Notes: generated by a model not told the origin, from the letters alone. Shown: positions 1-9,220, counted from the first letter of the stretch. The stretch: DNA of 64,000 nucleotides from Owenweeksia hongkongensis DSM 17368 (GCF_000236705.1 NC_016599.1:2046001-2110000); one strand, 5' to 3'. Program-made: numbers and translations.

Positions 1-2179
1 CGATGCCGTAAACTTTCTCAACTCGGCCATCGGGTCAAAGGTAGCAGGAAGACAGACAATATTAATAATTGCCGCAGCCGGAGTTTTGTTTGGGGCCTTA
101 TCCTCTAGCGGAATGATGGAGATTGCCCGTAAGGGAATTTTCAATCCCGAGATGTTTGCGTTTTCTGATGTGATGGTGATTTTTGTGGCCGTAATGGTGG
201 CAGACATTATTCTCCTCGATGTCTTCAACTCGCTTGGGTTACCCACCTCCACTACGGTAAGTATTGTATTCGATTTATTAGGGGCAGCCGTAGCTGTTGC
301 CATTTGGAAATCTTTGGAATCCTCTAGCGGCTTTGCTGGTGTGGCTGAGGCCATCAATATAAGTACAGCAACTGCTATTATTTCGGGCATATTCCTCTCC
401 ATAGGTGTCGCCTTTTCCATTGGTGGAATTGTTCAGTACTTATGCCGACTTTGGTTTTCGTTCAAATTTGAAAAACACCTAAAAACCCATGGGGTGATTT
501 TTGCCTCTATTGCGATCAGTATTATCACCTACTTCCTTTTGATAAAAGGGGCTAAGGGCAGTTCTTTTCTTAGTAAAGATGTTTCAAATTTTGTTGCCAC
601 ACACACACTTGAACTAATGGGTGTGGTGTTCCTTATTTCCCTTTTGGTGATTTTTATTTTGGTAAAAACTGTAAATGCGCACCCTCTGAAAATTGTAGTA
701 TTTACGGGTACATTCTCACTAGCCATGGCCTTTGCAGGCAACGATCTTGTAAACTTTATTGGAGTTCCACTAGCAGGATACCAGTCTTTTAATATTTGGG
801 ATGGCAGCGGTATTGCTCCAGATATGTTTATGATGGATCAGCTTGGCGCAAAAGTGCAAACTCCTTTCGTCTTTCTTTTGCTGGCAGGTTTGATTATGGT
901 AGTAACACTATGGTTTTCAGGCAAAGCACAAAAGGTAACTGAAACAGAGGTAAACCTTGGTCGTCAGGATGCTGGTGAAGAAAGGTTTAAGCCCAATTTG
1001 CTTTCCAGAGTAATTGTGGGAGGTGCACTAAACATGGGTTCATGGATGCGTACTACTTTGCCTGCAGGCGCTGTAAGACGTATGGACGTTAGATTTTACA
1101 AACGGATTGCCGAAGTTTCAGATTATGATCGTCCTGCTTTTGACTTGGTACGTGCTTCGGTCAACCTGATTGTAGCTAGTTTCCTTATTGCATTAGCTAC
1201 CTCGTTCAAACTTCCTCTTTCTACTACTTATGTATCATTTATGGTGGCTATGGGTACATCATTGGCTGATAAAGCTTGGGGGCAAGAAAGTGCCGTGTAC
1301 CGTGTAGCTGGAGTACTTAATGTAATTGGAGGATGGTTAATCACCGCTTTGATGGCTTTCTTTACCGCTGGTGCATTTGCCACAGGTATTTACTTTGGAG
1401 GCCCATGGGTAGCTATACTTTTGGGAGTATTAGCCCTTGCTTTCTTCGTAAATAGCAACCTTCGTTTCAACAAAAAACAAAAGGCAGAAACTAAGCTTAA
1501 GGCTCAGGAAATTGATCCAGAAAAGCAAGAACGTCTTTTTGAAGTTTTAAAAGAAGACATTATTAAGCTACTGGCCTTTGAAGATGAAGTTGTAGATCAT
1601 GCTTTTAAATATATAAAGAAAGAAAAACCAAAGCCTGTTCGTAAGTTAAACCATGCTTGGAAAGACTTTGAAGCAGAAGCCGACAAACTCAAAAAAGTGG
1701 TTTACAAGCATGTGCTTAAGAAATCTTCGCACAGTGAAGAATATGGAGTTGCACTTCTGTTTAATCAGCATCATATTGATGATTTGAAGAAAAACCTGAG
1801 TGCATTGGTTGACCTTATAACCGAACACGAAAAAAATCATCAATCGCTGCCTGAAGAAGATTATGTAAAGATTGTGCTTAATCTAAAGCCGTCTTACCAG
1901 GCCTATGATAAGTTGATTTCTGAAAAGCTTGAAAGAGACTTGTTGCTAAACATCGATGACTTGCTGCGTCTTAAAAAAGAAACTCAGGAAGAAATGCAGG
2001 ATGCATTGAATCAACTAATGGTTATTTCTTCTCAAAAGCACATTAGCCATAAGCAAGCAATTGTACTTTCTGAATACATTTTACTGTTAAAAAACTTAGT
2101 GGCCATTAAAGGGCGTATCGTTCAAAATTACCAGAGAGGTAAAGATGCTGAAGGAAGTATACTAGATGCGATAGTGTAA
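1..2179 (+). CDS. Inorganic phosphate transporter, PiT family (5' truncated by window edge)
   Basis: Multi-pass permease importing phosphate with a cation. The reading frame is open from base 2, where it already encodes DAVNFLNSAIGSKVA, the first PiT signature normally preceded by GAN. The gene therefore begins outside the window, and the TTG at 86 is not its start. The second signature, GNDLVNFIGVPLAGYQSF, begins at base 737, so both inverted halves of the PiT fold are present. After the last membrane segment (about base 1470) comes a charged, helical tail of roughly 230 residues with no membrane segments, which resembles the PhoU-like tails found on some bacterial PiT proteins (inference). 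A strong terminator follows. Family call is firm; the substrate is inferred from the family. Confidence 0.93.
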   Translation, partial: DAVNFLNSAIGSKVAGRQTILIIAAAGVLFGALSSSGMMEIARKGIFNPEMFAFSDVMVIFVAVMVADIILLDVFNSLGLPTSTTVSIVFDLLGAAVAVAIWKSLESSSGFAGVAEAINISTATAIISGIFLSIGVAFSIGGIVQYLCRLWFSFKFEKHLKTHGVIFASIAISIITYFLLIKGAKGSSFLSKDVSNFVATHTLELMGVVFLISLLVIFILVKTVNAHPLKIVVFTGTFSLAMAFAGNDLVNFIGVPLAGYQSFNIWDGSGIAPDMFMMDQLGAKVQTPFVFLLLAGLIMVVTLWFSGKAQKVTETEVNLGRQDAGEERFKPNLLSRVIVGGALNMGSWMRTTLPAGAVRRMDVRFYKRIAEVSDYDRPAFDLVRASVNLIVASFLIALATSFKLPLSTTYVSFMVAMGTSLADKAWGQESAVYRVAGVLNVIGGWLITALMAFFTAGAFATGIYFGGPWVAILLGVLALAFFVNSNLRFNKKQKAETKLKAQEIDPEKQERLFEVLKEDIIKLLAFEDEVVDHAFKYIKKEKPKPVRKLNHAWKDFEAEADKLKKVVYKHVLKKSSHSEEYGVALLFNQHHIDDLKKNLSALVDLITEHEKNHQSLPEEDYVKIVLNLKPSYQAYDKLISEKLERDLLLNIDDLLRLKKETQEEMQDALNQLMVISSQKHISHKQAIVLSEYILLLKNLVAIKGRIVQNYQRGKDAEGSILDAIV

Positions 2180-2203
2180 ATAAGATTTAGCTAATAGATA
2201 TAA

Positions 2204-2245
2204 CAAAGCCCTGATGAATCAAAACTCATCAGGGCTTTGTTTTTT
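2204..2245 (+). terminator. Intrinsic terminator of the PiT gene
   Basis: A perfect 14-bp stem (2204-2217 with 2226-2239), an 8-base loop and a T-run from 2240 lie 25 bases after the PiT stop codon. Confidence 0.92.
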
Positions 2246-2314
2246 AGTTGTGATTGACATTAAATACTTTCACCTATGACATTATCGTTCTGATATTCAA
2301 AAAAGAAGTAACTA

Positions 2315-3181
2315 ATGAGCTACATCAACCTAGCTACCATTTTCTTAATTTTTTCTGCTTGCCAAGCAAATTCAGAAAACGTCACCTCTATTCTTACAAC
2401 ATCAAATGACATTGTAGCACAAACACCAGCTCCAATATCCCACTCTCCGGGCACAACTATTTTGGAGCGATTTAATCCACCTCCCGGCTATGATAGACAA
2501 CATTGCTTGACAGGTTCTTTTGGCGAATATTTGCGTAATCTACCATTAAAACCCAATGAAAGTCCTGTTCTATTTTACGATGGAAGTTTGAAGAACTCCA
2601 ATAAACACGCAGCCGTCCTAGATATGGACATTGGCGACAGAGACCTTCAGCAATGTGCAGATGCAATAATGCGGATTCGTGCAGAGTATTTTTTCAAAAG
2701 AAAAGAATACGACCAAATATCCTATCATTTTGTAAATGGCTTCAGCGCTGATTATAATCGCTGGGCAAAAGGCGAGAGAATAAGTGTAAAAGGAAACACC
2801 ACCAAGTGGTATGGTAACAAATCAGCAGACTACAGTTACCAAAACTTCAGAGATTACCTCACAATGGTTTATATATACGCTGGCACGGCATCACTTGAAA
2901 AGGAGTTAAAACCAAAACCAATCGCAGACCTTAGTATTGGTGACGTTTTTATTCGCGGTGGCAGCCCAGGTCATGCTATGCTTATTGTAGATGTTGCTCT
3001 AAACGAAACTGGAAAAAAAGTTTTTATGCTTGCGCAAAGCTACATGCCCGCTCAAAGCATTCACATTGTAAAAAACCTTGAAAACGAAAAAATATCTCCA
3101 TGGTATGAATTAAATGAATCTGAAATGATTCTTGATACGCCTTCATGGAATTTCTACTATGCAGAGTTAAGATCATTCTAA
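2315..3181 (+). CDS. DUF4846 family lipoprotein
   Basis: Predicted lipoprotein of 288 residues. It has a short hydrophobic leader ending in FSAC at residues 13-16, a usable lipobox, so it is probably membrane anchored and periplasmic. The body matches DUF4846: PPGYDRQHCLTGSFGEYLRNLP, then a YDGSLK segment, VLDMDIGDRDLQQCADAIMR near residues 101-120, and a GDVFIRGGSPGHAMLIVD segment near 210-227. The late G-HAM-VVD-type segment recalls cysteine/histidine hydrolase folds, but no catalytic role has been established for the family that I know of. It is a single gene, flanked upstream by a strong terminator and downstream by a shared hairpin with the convergent dipeptidase gene. Function unknown. 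Confidence 0.85.
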   Translation: MSYINLATIFLIFSACQANSENVTSILTTSNDIVAQTPAPISHSPGTTILERFNPPPGYDRQHCLTGSFGEYLRNLPLKPNESPVLFYDGSLKNSNKHAAVLDMDIGDRDLQQCADAIMRIRAEYFFKRKEYDQISYHFVNGFSADYNRWAKGERISVKGNTTKWYGNKSADYSYQNFRDYLTMVYIYAGTASLEKELKPKPIADLSIGDVFIRGGSPGHAMLIVDVALNETGKKVFMLAQSYMPAQSIHIVKNLENEKISPWYELNESEMILDTPSWNFYYAELRSF

Positions 3182-3187
3182 AACAAA

Positions 3188-3211
3188 AAAAGCGACCAAA
3201 TAGCCGCTTTT
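3188..3211. terminator. Short bidirectional terminator-like hairpin
   Basis: A 7-bp stem AAAAGCG (3188-3194) with CGCTTTT (3205-3211), with A-rich and T-rich flanks, lies between the convergent DUF4846 and dipeptidase genes. It could serve both strands. Confidence 0.55.
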
Positions 3212-3230
3212 CTTCTTTCTAATATATTTC

Positions 3231-4619
3231 CTAATCCTCCATTTCAGCAAAGTGCTTGAAGAACTGAGGGATAGTTTCAATTCCTTTAAAGTAGTTGAAA
3301 ACACCATAATGCTCATTTGGTGAATGAATGGCATCCGTATCCAAACCAAAGCCCATAAGGATAGATTTTACACCAAGCTCGCGCTCAAATAGCGCTACAA
3401 TAGGAATGCTCCCTCCGCTGCGAACAGGAATCGGCTTTTTGCCAAATGTATCTTCATAAGCAGCACTTGCCGCTTTGTAACCTCTGTTGTCAGTTGGTGA
3501 AACATAAGGATCACCACCGTGATGCGGAGTAACCTCAACTGTTACAGACTTTGGACCAATGCTTTCAAAGTGATCCTTAAATAGCTTCGTGATTTTGTCC
3601 GGATGCTGATCAGGAACAAGACGCATAGATATTTTGGCAAACGCCTCAGAAGCGATTACCGTTTTGGCACCTTCGCCCATATAGCCACCCCAAATACCAT
3701 TTACATCTAAAGTAGGACGGATGGATGCGCGCTCAGGAGTGCTGTAACCTTTCTCTCCGTGAACATCATTTATCTTAAGCTTGCGCTTGTAATCTTCATC
3801 GCTATGTGGAGCTTTTGCCATTTCTGCACGCTCTTCTTTTGAGATTTCAATCACATCATCATAAAAACCAGGAATGGTAATATGATTGTTTTCATCCATC
3901 AGCGAGGCAATCATCTGCGTAAGAATATTGATAGGATTGGCCACAGCGCCACCGTAAAGACCAGAGTGCAAATCACGGTTTGGCCCTGTAACTTTTACCT
4001 CAACATAGCTCAAGCCGCGAAGTCCTGTGGTAATTGAAGGTACATCATTGGCCAACATCCCTGTATCAGAAATAAGGATAACATCACTAGCCAATTTTTC
4101 TTTGTTGCGCTCTACGTACCAACCTAGGTTCACGCTTCCAACTTCTTCCTCACCCTCAATCATAAATTTCACATTGCAGGATAAAGTATTGGTTTGCATC
4201 ATCACTTCAAGCGCCTTTACGTGCATAAACATTTGGCCCTTGTCATCACAAGCTCCACGAGCAAAAATGGCACCTTCAGGGTGAATATCTGTTTTCTTAA
4301 TAACGGGATCAAACGGATCATTATCCCAAAGATCGATTGGATCAGCTGGCTGCACATCATAATGCCCATAAACCAAAACGGTTGGTAATTTTGGATCGAT
4401 GATTTTCTCTCCGTAAACAATTGGATAACCAGGGGTAGGACAAATTTCCACCTTATCGGCACCGGCACTTTTCAGGCTTTTGCCCACTGCTTCAGCTGCC
4501 GCCATTACATCCTTCTTATAAGCCGAATCTGCAGAAATGCTAGGAATGCGAAGCAGCTCCTTCAACTCTTCTAAAAAACGGTCTTTATTCTCCTTAATAT
4601 ATTTTAATTGATCGCTCAT
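3231..4619 (-). CDS. M20 family dipeptidase (carnosinase-like metallopeptidase)
   Basis: Cytoplasmic zinc aminopeptidase/dipeptidase of 462 residues, the usual length for the CNDP-like branch of M20. Visible metal and catalytic residues: H86 in VYGHYDVQP, the bridging Asp near residue 125 in RGACDDKGQ, the Glu pair near 158-159 in EGEEEVGS, D185 in ISDTG, and the C-terminal His in AIHSPNEHYG. The dimerisation domain lies in the middle (GPNRDLHSGLYGGAVANP). No signal peptide. It begins with ATG and has a TATCTTTG box 17 bases upstream. The gene stands alone. Exact dipeptide preference cannot be read from sequence. Confidence 0.93.
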   Translation of the reverse strand: MSDQLKYIKENKDRFLEELKELLRIPSISADSAYKKDVMAAAEAVGKSLKSAGADKVEICPTPGYPIVYGEKIIDPKLPTVLVYGHYDVQPADPIDLWDNDPFDPVIKKTDIHPEGAIFARGACDDKGQMFMHVKALEVMMQTNTLSCNVKFMIEGEEEVGSVNLGWYVERNKEKLASDVILISDTGMLANDVPSITTGLRGLSYVEVKVTGPNRDLHSGLYGGAVANPINILTQMIASLMDENNHITIPGFYDDVIEISKEERAEMAKAPHSDEDYKRKLKINDVHGEKGYSTPERASIRPTLDVNGIWGGYMGEGAKTVIASEAFAKISMRLVPDQHPDKITKLFKDHFESIGPKSVTVEVTPHHGGDPYVSPTDNRGYKAASAAYEDTFGKKPIPVRSGGSIPIVALFERELGVKSILMGFGLDTDAIHSPNEHYGVFNYFKGIETIPQFFKHFAEMED

Positions 4620-4635
4620 ATTGTAAAATTTTAGC

Positions 4636-4643
4636 CAAAGATA
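4636..4643 (-). promoter_or_regulatory. Possible -7 box for the dipeptidase gene
   Basis: On the minus strand this reads TATCTTTG, matching the Bacteroidota TAnnTTTG box. It ends 17 bases before the ATG. I see no matching TTTG/TTG element at the usual 17-23 base distance, so the call is weak. Confidence 0.4.
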
Positions 4644-4744
4644 AAAGTAACATCCTACCTAAGCCCTCATTGAAAATTTAGTTTAGAATAAAGCTCACAG
4701 ATCTTGACCCTTTAACGTTTATATCTACCTGTCACACTTTTATT

Positions 4745-4752
4745 TAGATTTG
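4745..4752 (+). promoter_or_regulatory. Possible -7 box for the lipoprotein/Nudix operon
   Basis: TAGATTTG matches TAnnTTTG and sits 15 bases before the ATG at 4768. No convincing -33 element is seen. Confidence 0.4.
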
Positions 4753-4767
4753 TGCCAAGACAAAACT

Positions 4768-5460
4768 ATGCGCTATTTCCTCCTTCCTATCCTCCTTTTG
4801 CTATCGCTATGCTCATGTGACAAGCTAAAAAACAACTCCTACCATGAACCTATTATCATTAAAACAAATGCACCTGTACCGTTTGGTGATAGCCTTGCTG
4901 TATGGATAGAAAGTAATAAAGAGGGTTACAACTATAGATTATTTCACCCAACTGGATTATATAAAGGTGCTTCTTACAACACCCGAGCTTCTTATGGAAG
5001 TGATAGAGGAACCTATATTGCAGAAGCCATTGGAGACGAAACACGCACAGATTCTCTCTATGTCGACCTTATCCCATTAACTGCACCTTGTAGTCCATCC
5101 ACTAATCAATTAATTGGAGACAATGGAATTTATTTTGATCTGAATAGTGCAGTTGAAACAACCCTACCAAATTATACTGTAAAGTATCAAACAGACACCA
5201 CATCACTTACCCTACGCTTTAAGAAATCTAGCCGTCCACAGGGAAATGCCACTTATATCTCAACTTCCTCTACATATAGTATGTTGGAGTATGATGTATT
5301 TGTAACCATGGAATCCAATGGACAACTTCAATCATTAACTAATCAACCTATTTATGTTGAAGTAAATAATGGAACTATTTCCATCAGTCTTTGCAACTTT
5401 GCTTTAAGAGGTTACAGTCAGAAAATTTACATTGATGCCAATTTACAATTCAGTAAATAA
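4768..5460 (+). CDS. Paralogous lipoprotein 1 of 3 (unrecognised family)
   Basis: Predicted lipoprotein of 230 residues from the ATG at 4768, chosen over an upstream TTG because it directly begins a signal peptide (MRYFLLPILLLLSLCSC). The mature part is a beta-rich, probably Ig-like N-terminal domain with a TNAPVPFGDSLAVWI segment and an HPTGLYKGASY segment, then a second domain. Two cysteines, in APCSPS and SLCNFA, are at positions shared with the paralogs at 5901 and 6637, so a disulfide is possible. I do not recognise the family and assign no function. Its stop codon overlaps the next start by one base (TAATG), so the Nudix gene is likely translationally coupled. Confidence 0.8.
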   Translation: MRYFLLPILLLLSLCSCDKLKNNSYHEPIIIKTNAPVPFGDSLAVWIESNKEGYNYRLFHPTGLYKGASYNTRASYGSDRGTYIAEAIGDETRTDSLYVDLIPLTAPCSPSTNQLIGDNGIYFDLNSAVETTLPNYTVKYQTDTTSLTLRFKKSSRPQGNATYISTSSTYSMLEYDVFVTMESNGQLQSLTNQPIYVEVNNGTISISLCNFALRGYSQKIYIDANLQFSK

Positions 5461-5867
5461 TGAGAATAACGAAAACAGAAGTTACCACCGATGTAGTAAT
5501 CATCAAAATCGAGAATGGTAATAAACACATCTTACTCATTCAACGAAAAAATGATCCTCACAAAGGAAAATGGGCACTACCTGGAGGTTTTGTAGAAACA
5601 GATGAAACTATAATAACTGCTGCTGTGAGGGAATTAAAAGAAGAAACAGGGATAAAAGTATCTGAAGCCGAGCTTCGGTTTATAGGTTATTTTGATAATC
5701 CAAATCGAGATCCCCGCGGTCGTATCATTAGTTTTGCCTTTGCGGCAGAAGTTCCAGCAAAAACAAAGTATAAAGCAGCTGACGATGCAAATAAAGCTCA
5801 GTGGTTTTTACTGAATGACCTACCTGATTTGGCTTTTGATCACCAACGCATTATAGAATCTATTTAA
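5460..5867 (+). CDS. Nudix hydrolase
   Basis: Small cytoplasmic hydrolase of 135 residues acting on a nucleoside diphosphate linked to another group. The Nudix box is complete: G43, E49, R57-E58, E61-E62 and G64-I65, matching GX5EX7REUXEEXGU, which binds the catalytic metal. The preceding GKWALPGGF is typical of the ADP-ribose/NADH pyrophosphatase-like group, though the substrate cannot be fixed. The gene overlaps the lipoprotein stop by one base and lies inside a run of three related lipoproteins, which is an odd partner for a cytosolic housekeeping enzyme. The next lipoprotein gene starts 33 bases later. Confidence 0.92.
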   Translation: MRITKTEVTTDVVIIKIENGNKHILLIQRKNDPHKGKWALPGGFVETDETIITAAVRELKEETGIKVSEAELRFIGYFDNPNRDPRGRIISFAFAAEVPAKTKYKAADDANKAQWFLLNDLPDLAFDHQRIIESI

Positions 5868-5900
5868 AATATTCACACCCTGAAAATCAAAACTAAAACC

Positions 5901-6605
5901 TTGCGCTACCTCTATTTTTTATTTGCAACATTCCTATTACTTACTTCATGCGAAAAGCTAAAAAAAGATGATGATGACGAGGGTAGAAGAATTATAATAA
6001 AAAGTAATTCTCCCGTGAAAGCTGGGGAGAAACTGAAAGTTTGGGTTGAAGTCACCAATCCAGATTGGAATTACGAATTACTACACCCACTTGGCACTAC
6101 TCATGGCACCAGTTACACTACAGACAGTGCCAATATTGGAGATGACGGTGTGTATATAGTCACAGCATCCGGGCAATCAGAAAAAAAAGATTCCATTTTA
6201 GTAAAAGTAGACAACCCTCCCATTTCGTGCACACCTCCGAACAATGCCGTAATGTATAGCAGCGGAAACATTAAACACTTTACTAGTGGGAGTAGAGAAA
6301 TAACTGAACGTGGATATGAGATTTGGGTGTTTTCCGATACAGAATGGATGATGTTTCGATTTAAATCGGATGATATTCTCGATGAAACCTCTACCTATGC
6401 GTCTACTTCAAATCGTTCAAACATAAAGGAAAATCAGGTTTACTGCTACCTAATAAAATACGGGGCAACTCATGTAAATGATCCAGGTCAGCCAGTACTT
6501 GTTGAAATTGAAGATGAAAGAATGATCCTCACTGTTTGCGACTTTTTAGTGCAGTATGACACCTTCTCCGAAAGGATAGATGTTAAACTAACTTTTTCTT
6601 TATAA
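5901..6605 (+). CDS. Paralogous lipoprotein 2 of 3 (TTG start)
   Basis: Predicted lipoprotein of 234 residues. It starts at TTG: the first codons (TTG CGC TAC) align with ATG CGC TAT of paralog 1, an in-frame TAA lies at 5865, and no ATG fits. The signal peptide MRYLYFLFATFLLLTSC ends in a clear lipobox. The mature protein opens with an acidic DDDDEG linker, then SNSPVKAGEKLKVWVEV, HPLGTTHGTSYTTDS and GDDGVYIVTASG, matching paralog 3. Conserved cysteines are in ISCTPP and TVCDFL. The family is unrecognised; the likely place of action is the cell envelope. It lies in an operon with the Nudix gene upstream and paralog 3 31 bases downstream. Confidence 0.78.
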   Translation: MRYLYFLFATFLLLTSCEKLKKDDDDEGRRIIIKSNSPVKAGEKLKVWVEVTNPDWNYELLHPLGTTHGTSYTTDSANIGDDGVYIVTASGQSEKKDSILVKVDNPPISCTPPNNAVMYSSGNIKHFTSGSREITERGYEIWVFSDTEWMMFRFKSDDILDETSTYASTSNRSNIKENQVYCYLIKYGATHVNDPGQPVLVEIEDERMILTVCDFLVQYDTFSERIDVKLTFSL

Positions 6606-6636
6606 AAACATTCTATTCAAGTACCTCAACCTCTTT

Positions 6637-7338
6637 ATGAAAAATCTAATTCGCTTTATTTTACTTGTCATTATAATTTCCGCATGTACCAAAGACAATG
6701 ACTCTCGTGTAAGATTTAAACTAAGGAGTAATAGTCCAGTTCAGTTTGGCTCTAGCTTAAGAGTATTTGTAACATCTGAAAATGACGATGATCGCCAATA
6801 TGTAATTAGCCACCCGGCAAACAGAGAGTATGATGGGAGCTACGAAACCGATAGCTCACGCGGTTCCGACAATGGGTGGTACTTTACCAGCACTTATGAC
6901 GGTGATGGTAATCTAATAACTGACTCAACTCACGTTACCATAGTTCCTGCGGCAGTACCTTGCAAGCATCCAGTGGACACACTCACATCCGCCTTCTCAA
7001 ATGATGACCTATATTTTTACAGTGTAAATGGCGGTATGAAAGGTACAGGTAGTTACAAGATTGATGCTTATGGCCAACATAGTGAATTAACCATGGACTT
7101 TGGCCAAAAGTCTGTTCCTACAGAATCTCGCACCTACATCTCCAAGGAGTCAAGTGTAAATAATACCGTAGACGAAGTTAGCATCCTCTTAAGATGGAAT
7201 GTAATCTCTTTCACTGGTGTACCTAATCAACTTGCACATCTGGAAATGGACAGTACCAGATCAACCCTTACTTTATGTGATTTTGAAATGACTTCTGGAA
7301 CCACCAAAATTCTTGTAAATACTACATTAGAATTATAA
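6637..7338 (+). CDS. Paralogous lipoprotein 3 of 3
   Basis: Predicted lipoprotein of 233 residues with signal MKNLIRFILLVIIISAC. It shares with its two upstream paralogs the SNSPVQFGSSLRVFV segment, an HPANREYDGSYETDSSRGSDNG segment, and two cysteines (VPCKHP and TLCDFE). The three have diverged strongly, so the duplication is old or the family evolves fast. It is the last gene of the operon; the next gene is convergent. No catalytic residue pattern is seen. A surface or periplasmic binding role is possible, but this is only inference from the Ig-like, lipid-anchored architecture. Confidence 0.78.
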   Translation: MKNLIRFILLVIIISACTKDNDSRVRFKLRSNSPVQFGSSLRVFVTSENDDDRQYVISHPANREYDGSYETDSSRGSDNGWYFTSTYDGDGNLITDSTHVTIVPAAVPCKHPVDTLTSAFSNDDLYFYSVNGGMKGTGSYKIDAYGQHSELTMDFGQKSVPTESRTYISKESSVNNTVDEVSILLRWNVISFTGVPNQLAHLEMDSTRSTLTLCDFEMTSGTTKILVNTTLEL

Positions 7339-7374
7339 GCAGATCATTGTTTCGAATAAGCCGAAATAGCATTA

Positions 7375-8268
7375 CTATTCCTTCAACACTTTGAACACAC
7401 GATTTCCCTCACTGGAAGTGACCTCCACAAAGTAAACTCCAGCAGGACCAATCAGATCTAGCTGATACTGACTCTCCATGATAGCATAATCTTCAAAAAG
7501 CAATTTACCATGAAGGGAGTACACCTTTACGGCAAATGGGTCTGTCGCGAGTGATTCTATGGTTACGTACCCACTAGTCGGATTAGGGAAAAGTTGAACA
7601 GTCTCAGGAGAGTGATTACTTTCCTCAACCCCCACATATTCACCAAGAATCGATACATCATCTATCAAAAGAAAACTACTGGTGGCATTGGTATCGGGGC
7701 CGGCAATTTGTATAAAAATCACCATAGTATCCAAATCAGAAAAAGAGCTCCCATGAAACTCAATCGGCACCGCAAAGGGTTTATATTCATTTGGATTTGG
7801 CTCCAATGCTTCACTTCCGAAAACGTAAAAACCATAAATACCGTTGTAACAACCACTGGTAAAAATCACACTTATACCAGCATGAACATTTTGCTGAGCT
7901 CGTGAAAATTTATAATGCCCTCTAATAACCAACGGCAAGTGTGGCACTGCTTGCCCCGGACACTTCCTAAAAGTGCTGTTCCCCAAAGAATCCAAAGACA
8001 ATTTTCCAAGCACCAATTGGGTGTACTTTCCTGCTTCCAGCGAAGGGGTAAGTTTTACCGCATAGTTTCCAGAATTGGCATCACTACTTTTTGAAACCCC
8101 CTCCGAGAAATTTGAACTTAGCAACCTATTTGTAGATTCCCAATGGTCAGGATCTTCTTTCCCATTTGTATTGGGCACTACATACCAATTTTCAAATCCA
8201 GCATTAGGAATTTGCTGGGCAAACATTAAAGTTGACGACAAACAGAAAAAGAATAGTAGTCGAAGCAT
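7375..8268 (-). CDS. Secreted protein with T9SS C-terminal sorting domain
   Basis: Secreted protein of 297 residues. A signal peptide (MLRLLFFFCLSSTLMFAQ) is followed by IPNAGFENW, the start typical of Bacteroidota PCMD/carbohydrate-binding-like cargo. The C-terminal about 75 residues form a type A T9SS sorting domain: FPNPTSGYVTIES, VYSLHGKLL, GVYFVEV and a basic RVFKVLKE end. It should be exported by Sec, then moved across the outer membrane by the type IX system whose translocon SprA is encoded at 51249-58619. The middle part is beta-rich with no recognised catalytic motif. It is a single gene, convergent with the lipoprotein operon. Confidence 0.87.
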   Translation of the reverse strand: MLRLLFFFCLSSTLMFAQQIPNAGFENWYVVPNTNGKEDPDHWESTNRLLSSNFSEGVSKSSDANSGNYAVKLTPSLEAGKYTQLVLGKLSLDSLGNSTFRKCPGQAVPHLPLVIRGHYKFSRAQQNVHAGISVIFTSGCYNGIYGFYVFGSEALEPNPNEYKPFAVPIEFHGSSFSDLDTMVIFIQIAGPDTNATSSFLLIDDVSILGEYVGVEESNHSPETVQLFPNPTSGYVTIESLATDPFAVKVYSLHGKLLFEDYAIMESQYQLDLIGPAGVYFVEVTSSEGNRVFKVLKE

Positions 8269-8334
8269 TCTGAGTTTATTTCCCTTAAAAGTAAGGAAGC
8301 TGTTACCGCTTTATACCATCAATTATTTTACGAT

Positions 8335-9219
8335 TTACCACGCAAATAGTACCAGCCCCAAAATACCGCCAATAATCAACAGTCGGTACAAATGGTTCAA
8401 CACGCGATAATCGGCTGGCGAGCCAGCTCGGATCAGAAAAAAGATAGAAATAAATACTCCGGCACCTCCCGCCATTAGGTAGTAACTTATTCCTGAAAAG
8501 TTGGTTTTATAAAAAATTGCAAAGGCAGGAATAGCTCCCAAAAGCGCAAAGCCGGTGATGAGCCACTTGGTTTTATTAACCCCTACAGTTGCAGGCAAAG
8601 TATTGTACCCGGCAAGCACATCGCCTTTTAGAGCTTCCAAGTCTTTAATTATTTCGCGAATAAAAATCACCAACAACACAAAACTCACGTAAGTGATAAT
8701 CAATAAATCTTCGAGCTGGTAATAAATGAAAATAGCAAAGAAAGGTGTGATAGAAAGCAGCGCTGCGGCCATGTTTCCCACAAAAGGGATCTTCTTTAGC
8801 TTATGCGAATAAAACCACATCAGGAAAATAAATCCACTGAAAAACAGAAATACATGAAACGAAACTAACCATGCCAACAAAGCACCGATAACGTTAAACA
8901 AAAAGTACAATCTTAGGCTGGTAGACTGCTTCACGATTTTCTCATAAAGCGTTTTATTAGGACGATTGATCATGTCCTTCTCCAAATCGTAAAAGTTATT
9001 AATCAAATAACCTCCAGCTACCGAAAACAGTGATGCAAAAACAATAAGATGAAGATTGGGATTGGTGATGGTGTTCCACCAATCGTGGTGATCATTTAGA
9101 ATAAAAATTACCGCCAGATATTGGGCCAAGGCCAAAAAGAAAATATTGTACCACCTCACCATACTCAGCAAGGCCGAAAGCTTAAAGATTAGTAATCTTT
9201 GCCTCCTATTAAGTCTCAA
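8335..9219 (-). CDS. UbiA family prenyltransferase
   Basis: Integral membrane prenyltransferase of up to 294 residues with about nine hydrophobic segments. Both Asp-rich motifs are visible: NNFYDLEKDMINRP near residues 74-87 and DLEALKGDVLAGYNTLP near 193-209. Bacteroidota members in this context are often annotated as geranylgeranylglycerol-phosphate geranylgeranyltransferase-like, but the acceptor cannot be read from sequence. The frame opens with TTG at 9219, one base after the mevalonate kinase stop. An internal ATG at 9162 (MVRWYN) is the alternative start. Placement after two mevalonate-pathway genes fits use of their isoprenoid product. Confidence 0.85.
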   Translation of the reverse strand: MRLNRRQRLLIFKLSALLSMVRWYNIFFLALAQYLAVIFILNDHHDWWNTITNPNLHLIVFASLFSVAGGYLINNFYDLEKDMINRPNKTLYEKIVKQSTSLRLYFLFNVIGALLAWLVSFHVFLFFSGFIFLMWFYSHKLKKIPFVGNMAAALLSITPFFAIFIYYQLEDLLIITYVSFVLLVIFIREIIKDLEALKGDVLAGYNTLPATVGVNKTKWLITGFALLGAIPAFAIFYKTNFSGISYYLMAGGAGVFISIFFLIRAGSPADYRVLNHLYRLLIIGGILGLVLFAW

Positions 9220-9220
9220 T

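Noticed and set aside
86-88. TTG as the start of the phosphate transporter
   Set aside because: The frame is open to the window edge and encodes the PiT signature before this codon, so the gene starts upstream.
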